From positions 1,240,001 through 1,304,000 of the forward strand of contig NZ_FTPS01000001.1 in NCBI RefSeq assembly GCF_900156525.1: 64,000 nt of DNA. Reading direction: 5' to 3'. This DNA is from Pontibaca methylaminivorans (GTDB taxonomy: Bacteria; Pseudomonadota; Alphaproteobacteria; Rhodobacterales; Rhodobacteraceae). The notes under the pieces were generated by a model, which made no database searches, was not told where the DNA came from, and worked only from the letters and a program-made list of their open reading frames with translations. Numbering within the stretch: position 1 is the first letter of the stretch; every line of letters starts with the position of its first letter. Shown here piece by piece: positions 24,421 to 31,633 of this stretch. A program made the translations under genes and the position numbers.

Positions 24421-25142
24421 TCGCCCGCGCCTTTCTGCGGGCGCTCGCGCAGCTTGGCGACCGCCGGTTCCGCCGGGTGTTCTGGCTTGGCATCGGGATC
24501 ACGCTCGCCGCCCTGTTCGCGGCGCAGGTCGCGGTGCTCTGGCTCGTGCGCTGGCTGGTCGGGAGTGATGCCAGCCTGCCGCTGATCGGACCTCTGCCAT
24601 GGCTTGGCGATGCGCTCGGCTGGTCATCGCTTGCGCTCATGATCGTGCTTTCGGTGTTTCTCATGGTGCCGGTCGCCTCGGCGGTGATTTCGTTCCTGCT
24701 GGACGACATCGCGCAGGCGGTTGAGGACCGCCATTACCCGGCGCTGCCCCCGGCCCCCGGCGTGCCGATCACCGAGGAAATCCGCGACGCGCTCGGCTTT
24801 TTCGGAGTGCTCGTGGCGGCGAACCTGCTTGCGCTCGTCGTGGCCGGTGCGCTGTTCCTGGTGTTTCCGCCGGCCTGGGCGGCGGTGTTCTGGGGCGTGA
24901 ACGGCTATCTGCTGGGGCGTGAATATTTCACGCTCGTCGCCATGCGCCGCATCGGGCGCGCCGAGGCCCGGCGCCTGCGGGCCGAACATGCCGCCCTGAT
25001 CTGGCTCGCCGGGCTGCTCATGGCGATACCGCTGACGATACCGGTGATAAACCTCGTGGTGCCGATTCTCGGCGCGGCGGTGTTCACCCATATCTTCCAC
25101 GGCCTGCAGGGCACGCGCCCGGGCCCGGGCCCGGATCAGTGA
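24417..25142 (+). CDS. EI24 domain membrane protein (CysZ-like)
   Basis: 241 residues with about five or six hydrophobic segments, for example LGIGITLAALFAAQVAVLWLV, ALMIVLSVFLMVPVASAVIS and LLALVVAGALFLVFPPAWAA. The middle motif GVNGYLLGREYFTLVAMRR is typical of the EI24/CysZ family, whose characterised members are sulfate channels or permeases. The assignment to sulfate is not certain for this clade. Translationally coupled to the nitroreductase and convergent with the DUF1467 gene, with a 7-bp overlap. Confidence 0.85.
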   Translation: MIARAFLRALAQLGDRRFRRVFWLGIGITLAALFAAQVAVLWLVRWLVGSDASLPLIGPLPWLGDALGWSSLALMIVLSVFLMVPVASAVISFLLDDIAQAVEDRHYPALPPAPGVPITEEIRDALGFFGVLVAANLLALVVAGALFLVFPPAWAAVFWGVNGYLLGREYFTLVAMRRIGRAEARRLRAEHAALIWLAGLLMAIPLTIPVINLVVPILGAAVFTHIFHGLQGTRPGPGPDQ

Positions 25143-25420
25143 AAACCGCCGGTCGGCCCCATGCGGTGGAAGATGTCGAAATCGCTGATCGCAAAGACGT
25201 CGAGCAGGATCACCGCGACGACGATTCCCCATATCACCAGCGCGACGGCGGTGGTGATCAGCGCCTTTTTCTTCAGATGGTGCACCTCGGGGGCGCTGGA
25301 ATGGGTGCCTTCCTCGACCTTTCCGCTTTCGCCCTGCGTCTGCAGCCGAAGCGGGAGGAGGATGAAAAAGACCAGGGACCAGATCATGACCAGCATGACC
25401 ACGGCGGCTGCAAGGCTCAT
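25136..25420 (-). CDS. DUF1467 family membrane protein
   Basis: 94 residues with two membrane segments, AAVVMLVMIWSLVFFILLPL and ITTAVALVIWGIVVAVILLD, separated by a charged loop (EGTHSSAPEVHHLKKKA). This matches DUF1467, a small two-helix protein typical of alphaproteobacteria. Function is unknown. It lies 9 bp after the methylmalonyl-CoA epimerase gene on the same strand, a frequent pairing in Rhodobacterales. Confidence 0.85.
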   Translation of the reverse strand: MSLAAAVVMLVMIWSLVFFILLPLRLQTQGESGKVEEGTHSSAPEVHHLKKKALITTAVALVIWGIVVAVILLDVFAISDFDIFHRMGPTGGFH

Positions 25421-25429
25421 GACATTGCC

Positions 25430-25834
25430 TCAGGCTTGTTCCAGTTCGATCAGGCAGCCGTTGAAATCCTTCGGATGAAGGAACAGCACCGGCTTTCCAT
25501 GGGCGCCGATCTTCGGCTCGCCGCTGCCGAGCACACGCGCCCCGGCGGCCTTGAGCTGGTCGCGCGCGGCGAGGATGTCCTCGACCTCGTAACAGACATG
25601 GTGCATCCCGCCCGACGGGTTCTTTTCCAGGAATCCGGCAATCGGGCTGTTTTCACCCAGAGGATGCAGAAGCTCGATCTTGGTATTCGGCAGTTCGATG
25701 AAAACCGCCGTCACGCCATGATCGGGCTCTTCCTGCGGCGCACCGACATTTGCGCCCAGCGCATCCCGATAGCGGGCGCAGGCGGCGTCGAGGTCGGGCA
25801 CGGCGATGGCGACGTGGTTCAGGCGACCGATCAT
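25430..25834 (-). CDS. mce: methylmalonyl-CoA epimerase
   Basis: 134 residues from MIGRLNHVAIAV, with GAAAGGAG upstream as a ribosome-binding site. A glyoxalase/VOC-fold enzyme with metal ligands in LNHVAIAVPDL, MHHVCYEV and the C-terminal CLIELEQA. It interconverts the R and S forms of methylmalonyl-CoA in propionate, odd-chain fatty acid and ethylmalonyl-CoA pathway metabolism. Length is normal. Likely in an operon with the DUF1467 gene downstream. Confidence 0.92.
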   Translation of the reverse strand: MIGRLNHVAIAVPDLDAACARYRDALGANVGAPQEEPDHGVTAVFIELPNTKIELLHPLGENSPIAGFLEKNPSGGMHHVCYEVEDILAARDQLKAAGARVLGSGEPKIGAHGKPVLFLHPKDFNGCLIELEQA

Positions 25835-25968
25835 CTGTTTCTCCTTTCGGACATGCAAGGGCCGGTTATGCGAGCCGGGCCCGCAAAGGGCAAGGGGCCG
25901 CGGCGGCGTTTACCCGGTATTAGCACGCTCTTTCTACGCTTTCTTCATCTGCTCACGAAGGAAACGTC

Positions 25969-26697
25969 ATGGATGATTCGAATGCCTGTGCCGTCAACCT
26001 GACCGCCGCCCCCGGCCAGCTGCCGCTGCTGGGGCTGACCGTTCTCGTGGTCGAGGACAGCCGTTTTGCCAGCGACGCCATGCGGATGCTCTGCCTGCGC
26101 AGCGGCGCCAGAATCCGCCGTGCGGACCGCCTTGCGGCGGCGCGGCGCCACCTCAAGACCTATCGCCCCTCGGTTCTGGTGGTCGATCTCGGCCTGCCGG
26201 ACGGCTCGGGGCTCGACCTGATCGCCGAGGCGGCGGCGGCCGTGCCGCGCATCCGGGTGATTCTCGGCACATCCGGCGATCCCGCCGCCGAGGCCGCCGT
26301 CATGGCCGCCGGCGCGGACGGGTTCCTGCCGAAACCCGTCACCTCCCTGCACCGCTTCCAGGAGGCGATCCTTGCCCATGCCGCGCCCGGGCGGGTGGCG
26401 GCCGCCGCACCGGACCGGACGCATATCGACAATCCGGTGGAGCCCGATCCGCTCGCCTATCTCGACGACATGCTGCAGGCGGCCGAGATCCTGTGCGAGA
26501 GCACCGACGAGGTGATGCTTGACTACGTGGCGCAGTTCCTTGCCGGCGTGGCGCGCATTGCCGATGACGCGGCGCTGGCCGAGGCGGCGAGTGAACTCGC
26601 CCGCATCCGCGCAAGCGGCGGGCCGGCGGCCTCGGGAACGGCGCGGGTCGCCGGGCTGGTGCAGGAGCGCCTGCGCGACCGCGGATCGATGCTGTGA
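25969..26697 (+). CDS. response regulator with receiver domain and uncharacterised C-terminal region
   Basis: 242 residues. Receiver domain at about 22-140: acidic residues in VVEDSRFA, phospho-acceptor Asp in VVDLGLPDGSG and the Lys in FLPKPV. The remaining 100 residues are Ala-rich and helical (AAEILCESTDEVMLDYVAQFL) and contain no recognised DNA-binding or enzymatic motif; a phosphate-transfer-like or dimerisation role is possible. No kinase gene is adjacent. GAAGGAAAC before the ATG supports the start. Confidence 0.8.
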   Translation: MDDSNACAVNLTAAPGQLPLLGLTVLVVEDSRFASDAMRMLCLRSGARIRRADRLAAARRHLKTYRPSVLVVDLGLPDGSGLDLIAEAAAAVPRIRVILGTSGDPAAEAAVMAAGADGFLPKPVTSLHRFQEAILAHAAPGRVAAAAPDRTHIDNPVEPDPLAYLDDMLQAAEILCESTDEVMLDYVAQFLAGVARIADDAALAEAASELARIRASGGPAASGTARVAGLVQERLRDRGSML

Positions 26698-26699
26698 TC

Positions 26700-26879
26700 A
26701 TGGCCGAGATGTTCCTTCTGGCCGGGCTCAGCCTTGCGATCGTGCTGCGCCTGCAGGCCGGCCGGGCCCGGCGCGACGCCGGCCTGCCGCCGGCAATCAG
26801 GCAGGCGCAGGCGCCGGGGCAGGCGAGTGCGGGCAAACGGCCCGCTGTCGGGGCCGGGCGCGGATCGGAAGATAGCTGA
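26700..26879 (+). CDS. possible small membrane protein
   Basis: 59 residues: MAEMFLLAGLSLAIVLRLQA, a hydrophobic start, then a basic Arg/Pro/Gly-rich tail. The ATG follows the response-regulator stop by two bases, so it would be translationally coupled. Codon bias suits the genome, but the tail looks low-complexity and I recognise no family, so this may be a chance frame. Confidence 0.35.
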   Translation: MAEMFLLAGLSLAIVLRLQAGRARRDAGLPPAIRQAQAPGQASAGKRPAVGAGRGSEDS

Positions 26880-26890
26880 CCGCACGCCAG

Positions 26891-27631
26891 TCAGGACAGG
26901 GCGGGATCGCGCGCCGCAAGCAGGGGCGCCGTCAGCCCGGAAAGGGCCTCGCGCTGGCGTCCGCGATCGAAATTCGCGGGGTCGAGCCAGTGCCGGTGCG
27001 CGGCGGCAAGCGCCGGCCATTCGCTGTCGATCACCGAGAACCACGCGGTGTCGCGATTGCGGCCCTTGACCACCATGGCCTGCCGGAACACGCCCTCATG
27101 ACTGAACCCGAGCCGCTGCGCCGCCCGGCGCGAGGCGATGTTCAGCGCATCGCATTTCCATTCGCAGCGCCGGTAGCCCGCGGCGAACGCCTCTCGCATC
27201 ATCATGGAAAGCGCCTCGGTCGCGGCGGGCGTGCGCTGCAGCGGCGGCGCAAAGCAGAGATGCCCGATCTCGATCGAGCCGGCCTCGGGCTTGATCCGCA
27301 GATAGCTCGCGATTCCCGCGATCGCGCCCCCGCCGCCACCGTCTTCGTCGCCCCCAACGATGCGCAGGGCAAAGAACAGCGGATCATCGCGACTGCTCAT
27401 GGCTTCGGTCCAGCCGCGATAATCCTCTTCGGTCGCGAACGGGCCATAGCCCATGTAGGTCCAGAGGTTGTCATGCCCGCGCCAGGCGCGGAACAGCGCC
27501 CCGGCATGCGCCCCGGCCGAGAGGGGCTCGAGCCGCACATGGGCGCCCTCCAGCACCCCGTGCGCCGGGCGCGGCGGCGGGCGCCAGTCGGGCAGCCTTG
27601 CGGCCGGATCATATGCGCGAGCCCCGATCAT
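26891..27631 (-). CDS. GNAT family N-acetyltransferase
   Basis: 246 residues from MIGARAYDPAARL. RimJ/RimL-like acetyltransferase pattern: HVRLEPLSAGAHAGALF, a central GIASYLRIKPEAGSIEIGH strand pair, EALSMMMREAFAAGYRRCEW and NIASRRAAQRLGFSHEGVFR, which is the acetyl-CoA and helix-4 region of this subgroup. It acetylates an amino group of an unknown protein or small molecule. The frame extends 24 codons further upstream, but the shorter start aligns with the family. It follows the PRC-barrel gene, separated from it by a terminator. Confidence 0.85.
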   Translation of the reverse strand: MIGARAYDPAARLPDWRPPPRPAHGVLEGAHVRLEPLSAGAHAGALFRAWRGHDNLWTYMGYGPFATEEDYRGWTEAMSSRDDPLFFALRIVGGDEDGGGGGAIAGIASYLRIKPEAGSIEIGHLCFAPPLQRTPAATEALSMMMREAFAAGYRRCEWKCDALNIASRRAAQRLGFSHEGVFRQAMVVKGRNRDTAWFSVIDSEWPALAAAHRHWLDPANFDRGRQREALSGLTAPLLAARDPALS

Positions 27632-27720
27632 GGAACAGTCTAGGCACGCGATCTCCCCGCTGCCAACCGGAAATCCGCCCCCTTGTGCGGGAATCGCAAC
27701 CATTCCGCCACGGATGCCAA

Positions 27721-27751
27721 ACGAAAAAGGGGCCGCCGATGCGGCCCCTTT
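27721..27751 (-). terminator. rho-independent terminator of the PRC-barrel gene
   Basis: AAAGGGGCCG (27726-27735) and CGGCCCCTTT (27742-27751) form a perfect 10-bp stem with a 6-nt loop; on the minus strand five Ts follow the G+C core. It stops transcription from the PRC-barrel gene before the acetyltransferase gene. Confidence 0.8.
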
Positions 27752-27789
27752 CCGGGCAACAGGACAGCGACCTGCCGGCCGACCGCCTC

Positions 27790-28623
27790 TTATTCCTGGT
27801 ATTCGGGCAGTTCCTCGAGCTGATCCCTGGTCATGTCCACATAAAGGCGCGGCGTGTTGTCGTTCTGGTCCTCGACGCTCGTCATCAGGCGGATCTGGTC
27901 AATGTCGAGCGCCACCGGCTTGGCACCGATGCCGAGGAATCCGCCGACATCCACGACCACCGTCTTGATGCCGCCCTCCTCGTCCAGAACGAGATCCTTC
28001 ACATCGCCTATCTTGTCCTCGTCGGGGCCATAGACCGGCGCGCCCTCGATGTCGCTGGCCTCGTAATCAGCGATGTCAGCCTCCTGGAGCCCCTCTTCGG
28101 TCCGGCCGTTCTCGCTGAAGACCTGATCCCAGTCGACCTTCCTGCTTTCGGACAGCGGTGCCGGATCGGCGCGATAGACGACGAAGAAATCGTCCTCGCT
28201 GTCGCTGTCGCGCACAAGGCTCAGATCCTCCATGGCCACGCGAACGTCATGATCGCCAAGGTCGAAAAACCCGCCGACGTCGATCACGACTCCGTCGACG
28301 TGCCCTTCCGCGGTGATCAGAAGGTCGTCGATATCGCCCAGTTCCTGCCAGTCGTCCGGCGCCTCGGTCAGATCGTCCCGGGCGCTGAGCGTGGCGGCGT
28401 CCTCGTCGGAAAACCCGCCTTCACGGGCATAGACCTTGTGACCGATCAGCTTGCTGCCGCGAACGCCCGCGAGGCCCAGCGCCTGATCCGGGTCGTTCAT
28501 GCCGGCCTCGGCCTCGCTCGCGGATTCGGCGGTCGCCGGGCTGGTGGTGTCGACCTCGCTCTGGGCCAGGACGGGGCCCGTCAGCAAGGCAATCATCGCG
28601 GTCGTGGTCAGAAATGTCTTCAC
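27790..28623 (-). CDS. secreted PRC-barrel domain protein
   Basis: 277 residues from a GTG at 28623, preceded by GAGGAGAAA. A signal peptide (KTFLTTTAMIALLTGPVLAQ) predicts periplasmic location. Two PRC-barrel-like units follow: one around SKLIGHKVYAREG to DGVVIDVGGFFDLGD, the other around ASDIEGAPVYGPDEDKIGDV to KTVVVDVGGFLGIGA. The protein is very acidic. PRC-barrel proteins of this kind are common in stress-response neighbourhoods of alphaproteobacteria; the function is unknown. It sits at the edge of the general stress response block, but no clear EcfG promoter was found before it. Confidence 0.85.
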   Translation of the reverse strand: MKTFLTTTAMIALLTGPVLAQSEVDTTSPATAESASEAEAGMNDPDQALGLAGVRGSKLIGHKVYAREGGFSDEDAATLSARDDLTEAPDDWQELGDIDDLLITAEGHVDGVVIDVGGFFDLGDHDVRVAMEDLSLVRDSDSEDDFFVVYRADPAPLSESRKVDWDQVFSENGRTEEGLQEADIADYEASDIEGAPVYGPDEDKIGDVKDLVLDEEGGIKTVVVDVGGFLGIGAKPVALDIDQIRLMTSVEDQNDNTPRLYVDMTRDQLEELPEYQE

Positions 28624-28795
28624 GGCTTTCTCCTCATGTTCCTCCGCATGCCCGGTGCGGGCTGCTGCAGTCTGGACAACTCGCATGGCGGGAACAGGTT
28701 TCACCGGTTCTGCAAAAACGTGGCGTCACGCGAGGCCCGGATGCGCGGCCCCTGGGGCCGCCGCTTGCTGCGCCCGACATGCGGAGACGGCTGGC

Positions 28796-28820
28796 GGAAC
28801 CCTCGGGCCGGCGGGTGGTT
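28796..28820 (+). promoter_or_regulatory. EcfG-type promoter of small PLDc_N-like gene
   Basis: GGAAC at 28796-28800 and GTT at 28818-28820 are separated by 17 bp, the consensus spacing of alphaproteobacterial EcfG promoters, 29 bp before the start of the small membrane protein gene. The base before GTT is G, not the preferred C. Confidence 0.55.
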
Positions 28821-28848
28821 GAGACAGAAGGTGAAGAGGAGAAATGCA

Positions 28849-29049
28849 ATGGTGAACACAGGCGGATACGCAGGAATAACCGGGCTCGTCATTCTGGCGC
28901 TCGACATCTGGGCAATCGTTTCGATCATCGGCTCGAGCGCATCGACGGGGGCCAAGGTGCTCTGGACGTTGCTGGTGATCGTCCTGCCGCTGGTCGGCTT
29001 CATAATATGGCTGCTGGCCGGGCCGCGTTCCTCGGGGCGCGCGGGCTAG
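28849..29049 (+). CDS. small PLDc_N-type membrane protein
   Basis: 66 residues with two membrane segments, AGITGLVILALDIWAIVSII and KVLWTLLVIVLPLVGFIIWL, ending in GPRSSGRAG. This is the PLDc_N (phospholipase D N-terminal-like) short protein pattern, widespread in stress-related loci; there is no phospholipase domain. GAAGAGGAG lies before the ATG. An EcfG-type promoter precedes it and a strong terminator follows, so it forms a single-gene stress-regulated unit by inference. Confidence 0.8.
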   Translation: MVNTGGYAGITGLVILALDIWAIVSIIGSSASTGAKVLWTLLVIVLPLVGFIIWLLAGPRSSGRAG

Positions 29050-29075
29050 GCACAGAGGATTGATCTGACTGCGAA

Positions 29076-29112
29076 AATCCGGTTGTCAACCGACAACCGG
29101 ATTATCTTTTTT
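29076..29112 (+). terminator. strong rho-independent terminator
   Basis: AATCCGGTTGTC (29076-29087) pairs perfectly with GACAACCGGATT (29092-29103) around a 4-nt loop, followed by ATCTTTTTT. It ends the PLDc_N-type gene and may also serve the convergent membrane protein gene. Confidence 0.9.
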
Positions 29113-29133
29113 CGCAGCGATGTCCGAACCGCA

Positions 29134-29499
29134 TCAGCGCCGGCGCTCACGCCGCTTGGCCGCGGAGCCGGCCTCCATCCCGTAAAGAAACGCCTGCGCG
29201 AGCGGCGGCATACCGGACGGGGGCGCATAGGACGGCGGCCTGTCGTGTTCCGGCACATGGGGCGTGTGATGACGCGATCCCATCGCGCTTGCCGCCGCGA
29301 TCAGAATCGCCCCGAGCGCGAGATAGGCAAAGCCGATCAGCAGGGCCGCCGCCAGCGTGCTTGCCGCCTCGGCCATGGCGATCCATGCGGCCGCGGTCAG
29401 AAAGGCAAGACCGACCAGAAAGGCAATCGCCGCCACGGCCCCGAGGGCCGAGCGGCGTGCCGCCTGCGCCACCTTTCGTTCGACGGAGCGGAACAACAT
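29134..29499 (-). CDS. holin-X/YqjE-like membrane protein
   Basis: 121 residues. Two long hydrophobic segments (LGAVAAIAFLVGLAFLTAAA and AALLIGFAYLALGAILIAAA) between basic ends match the phage_holin_3_6/YqjE group of small membrane proteins. These are not phage genes in this setting; they usually accompany DUF883/YqjD-type proteins, as here. It overlaps the end of the DUF883-like gene by one base. Role unknown, probably envelope stress. Confidence 0.7.
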   Translation of the reverse strand: MLFRSVERKVAQAARRSALGAVAAIAFLVGLAFLTAAAWIAMAEAASTLAAALLIGFAYLALGAILIAAASAMGSRHHTPHVPEHDRPPSYAPPSGMPPLAQAFLYGMEAGSAAKRRERRR

Positions 29500-29825
29500 C
29501 AGCGACGCGACGTCATCAGGCCGACCAGGAACCCGAGCCCCGCAGCGATGCCCAGCGCCATTGCCGGCTGCTGGGCAACGAAGTCGCTGGCCTGATGCTC
29601 GAGCTGATGGGCGCGGGCGCGGGCCGCCTCCATCCCGCTATGGGCAAGCTGCTCGGCACGGTCGAGGTTCTCGCGCGCCGCGTCGCTCAGCCGGGCACCG
29701 CTGGCACGGCCAAGCTCTCCCATGGTCTTGGTGAGCTTGTTCATGTCGGAGCGCAGCTCTTCCAACTGCTTGGCGAGTTCTTCCGAACTCGGGCTGTCGG
29801 AGGTCGAGGTTTCGCTACGGGCCAT
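29499..29825 (-). CDS. DUF883 (YqjD/ElaB-type) protein
   Basis: 108 residues. A coiled helical N-terminal half (SEELAKQLEELRSDMNKLTK) leads to a C-terminal membrane anchor (AMALGIAAGLGFLVGLMTSR), the pattern of YqjD/ElaB proteins, which are membrane-bound and stress-induced and, in E. coli, associate with ribosomes. First gene of a two-gene unit with the holin-X-like protein. A possible EcfG-type promoter lies about 50 bp upstream. Confidence 0.82.
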   Translation of the reverse strand: MARSETSTSDSPSSEELAKQLEELRSDMNKLTKTMGELGRASGARLSDAARENLDRAEQLAHSGMEAARARAHQLEHQASDFVAQQPAMALGIAAGLGFLVGLMTSRR

Positions 29826-29875
29826 CTCTCTGCATCCTTTGCTGCTGTGAACGGAAATCAGGTCATGTCATGTGC

Positions 29876-29901
29876 AACACGCAAGCCGCCCTTCGGGTTC
29901 C
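29876..29901 (-). promoter_or_regulatory. possible EcfG-type promoter of the DUF883 gene
   Basis: On the minus strand GGAAC (29901-29897) and GTT (29878-29876) are separated by 18 bp, one base longer than the other EcfG-like sites in this window. Weak candidate. Confidence 0.35.
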
Positions 29902-29945
29902 CTCTGCCTTGCCCGCCGGGCGGTTTTGCCGTGCCCTGCCCCGGC

Positions 29946-30761
29946 TCAGGTCTTGAGCGTCTCGGTCGAGGAAAAGAACATCGCCTGGCTTACCGCCGAG
30001 CGCACCTGGTCCTCGCTGTAGGGTTTGGAGATCAGGAAGGCCGGTTCCGGCCGCTCCCCCGTCAGGAGCCGCTCGGGAAAGGCGGTGATGAAGATGACGG
30101 GCACGTCGCCCAGGGTCTTCAGCAGTTCCTGCACCGCCTCGATGCCCGAGGAATTGTCCGCAAGCTGAATATCCGCAAGGATCAGGTCGGGCCGCTCGGC
30201 GCTGCCCAGCTTGACCGCGCTGGTGTGGGTGCGGGCGATCCCGACCACCTCGTGCCCCATGTCGGCAACGAGCGCTTCGAGGTCCATGGCGATGATCGCC
30301 TCGTCCTCGATGATCATGATGCGGCCGGACACCGCATCGCTCATTTCCTTGCGGGCGCGATCGACCAGGTATTCGGCCTCTTCGGGGCTGATCTGCATGA
30401 TCCGCGCGGTATCGTCGTGGCTGAAATCCTCGATCGTGTGAAGCAGCAGCGCCTCGCGGGTGTTCCTTGTCAGCCGCGCCAGATGCGCCTGCGCCCGCAG
30501 TTCGATCGGGTTTTCGCCCGTCTCGCCGCTCGGGGCGCCGGTGGTTACCCAGATTCCGTGGAAAATCCTGAACAGCGAGACCTTCACGGCGGCTTCGCTT
30601 CCGAACACGGTCGGATCCTCGAGAATCGCCTCGAGCGTCGCGGCGGCATAGGCATCGCCCGATTCCTGACTTCCGGTCAGGGCCCGGCCATACCGGCGCA
30701 GATAGGGCAGATGTCGCCCCAATTCTGTCGCAAGATCGCCACCCCGTGCATCATTCTTCAT
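29946..30761 (-). CDS. phyR: general stress response anti-anti-sigma response regulator
   Basis: 271 residues. The N-terminal half (about 10-135) is a sigma-factor-like domain (LPYLRRYGRALTGSQESGDA; FSHDDTARIMQISPEEAEYL), and the C-terminal half is a receiver with phospho-acceptor Asp in LILADIQLADNSSG and Lys in FLISKPYSEDQ. This is PhyR: when phosphorylated, its sigma-like domain binds NepR and frees EcfG. Divergent from nepR-ecfG, with a shared palindromic promoter between them. The cognate kinase is probably the HisKA_2 kinase encoded after ecfG. Confidence 0.95.
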   Translation of the reverse strand: MKNDARGGDLATELGRHLPYLRRYGRALTGSQESGDAYAAATLEAILEDPTVFGSEAAVKVSLFRIFHGIWVTTGAPSGETGENPIELRAQAHLARLTRNTREALLLHTIEDFSHDDTARIMQISPEEAEYLVDRARKEMSDAVSGRIMIIEDEAIIAMDLEALVADMGHEVVGIARTHTSAVKLGSAERPDLILADIQLADNSSGIEAVQELLKTLGDVPVIFITAFPERLLTGERPEPAFLISKPYSEDQVRSAVSQAMFFSSTETLKT

Positions 30762-30786
30762 TCCATTGCCTCATTTTCAACACCAG

Positions 30787-30820
30787 GGGAACTCAACGTG
30801 CCCTGTATCGTTGAGTTCCC
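30787..30820. promoter_or_regulatory. palindromic bidirectional EcfG promoter
   Basis: GGGAACTCAACG (30787-30798) and CGTTGAGTTCCC (30809-30820) form a perfect 12-bp inverted repeat with a 10-bp spacer. On the plus strand GGAAC (30788-30792), 17 bp, GTT (30810-30812) reads toward nepR-ecfG. On the minus strand GGAAC (30819-30815), 17 bp, GTT (30797-30795) reads toward phyR. The -35 of each promoter is interlocked with the -10 of the other, so one palindrome serves both directions. Autoregulation by EcfG is inferred from the consensus. Confidence 0.85.
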
Positions 30821-30899
30821 GTGGATTTCGTGGCCTTCACGTGAATATACAGCCACTGGCAAGGTGGCGGCAACCGTGGCGGCAATCAAGGCGGAAGAG

Positions 30900-31076
30900 A
30901 TGGCAACCAGAAAAAAGAGCAGCAACAAGATGCAGATCGATGAAAATCTGAGACGAGCCTATCAGGATGTGCTCGACGACGAGATTCCCGAACGCTTCAG
31001 GGAGCTCCTGGCACAGTTGCGGGCACAGGACCATGACCGCCGGGCAGATCGGGACGGGGATGGCGACCGCAAATGA
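30900..31076 (+). CDS. nepR: anti-sigma factor NepR
   Basis: 58 residues from the ATG at 30900. The core helix motif NLRRAYQDVLDDEIPERFRE is the NepR signature: an amphipathic helical protein that holds EcfG inactive and is titrated by phosphorylated PhyR. GGAAGAG directly before the ATG gives a tight ribosome-binding site; a second ATG lies at 30930. The stop overlaps the ecfG start by 4 bp, coupling anti-sigma and sigma synthesis. Confidence 0.9.
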   Translation: MATRKKSSNKMQIDENLRRAYQDVLDDEIPERFRELLAQLRAQDHDRRADRDGDGDRK

Positions 31077-31633
31077 GCAGTCCCAGTCCGAAGGATGAAC
31101 TCGTCGAGCATATTCCCGCCCTGCGAGCCTTTGCCATCAGCCTCAGCCACAACCGTGCCACCGCCGACGACATGGTGCAGGACACCCTGGTGAAGGCGTG
31201 GACCAACATCGACGACAAGTTCCGCCCCGGCACCAACCTGCGGGCGTGGCTTTTCACCATCCTGCGCAACACCTACTATTCGAACCGCCGCAAGATGAAG
31301 CGCGAGGTGGCGGATGTGGACGGCGTGTTCACCGAACGTCTTGCCGTGAAGCCGTCGCATGATGGAAACCTGCAGATGTCGGATTTCCGCGCGGCCTTTG
31401 CCCAGCTTCCCGACGAGCAGCGCGAAGCGCTGGTTCTGGTCGGGGCGCTCGGATTTTCCTATGAGGAAGCCGCCGGCATGTGTGAGGTCGCGGTCGGAAC
31501 CGTCAAGAGCCGGGCCAACCGGGGCCGGGCGCGTCTGGTGCAGCTTCTTGACCTGAACGAAGACGAATCCATGGAGCTGACCGATGAGGCGACCATGGCG
31601 GTGATCACGTCAAATGGCCCGTCGTCTCTATGA
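31073..31633 (+). CDS. ecfG: ECF sigma factor EcfG (general stress response)
   Basis: 186 residues. Region 2 is FAISLSHNRATADDMVQDTL and AWLFTILRNTYYSNRRKM; region 4 is LPDEQREALVLVGALGFSYE and VAVGTVKSRANRGRARLVQL, as in EcfG (ECF15 group). It directs transcription from GGAAC-N16/17-CGTT promoters, several of which occur nearby. Coupled to nepR upstream by 4 bp and overlapping the kinase gene downstream by 20 bp, so the three genes form one transcript. Confidence 0.95.
   Translation: MSSPSPKDELVEHIPALRAFAISLSHNRATADDMVQDTLVKAWTNIDDKFRPGTNLRAWLFTILRNTYYSNRRKMKREVADVDGVFTERLAVKPSHDGNLQMSDFRAAFAQLPDEQREALVLVGALGFSYEEAAGMCEVAVGTVKSRANRGRARLVQLLDLNEDESMELTDEATMAVITSNGPSSL

Noticed and set aside
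29134-29499. Phage holin, hinting at a prophage
   Set aside because: No other phage gene is present, and the protein is paired with a DUF883 gene as in chromosomal YqjD/YqjE-type loci.
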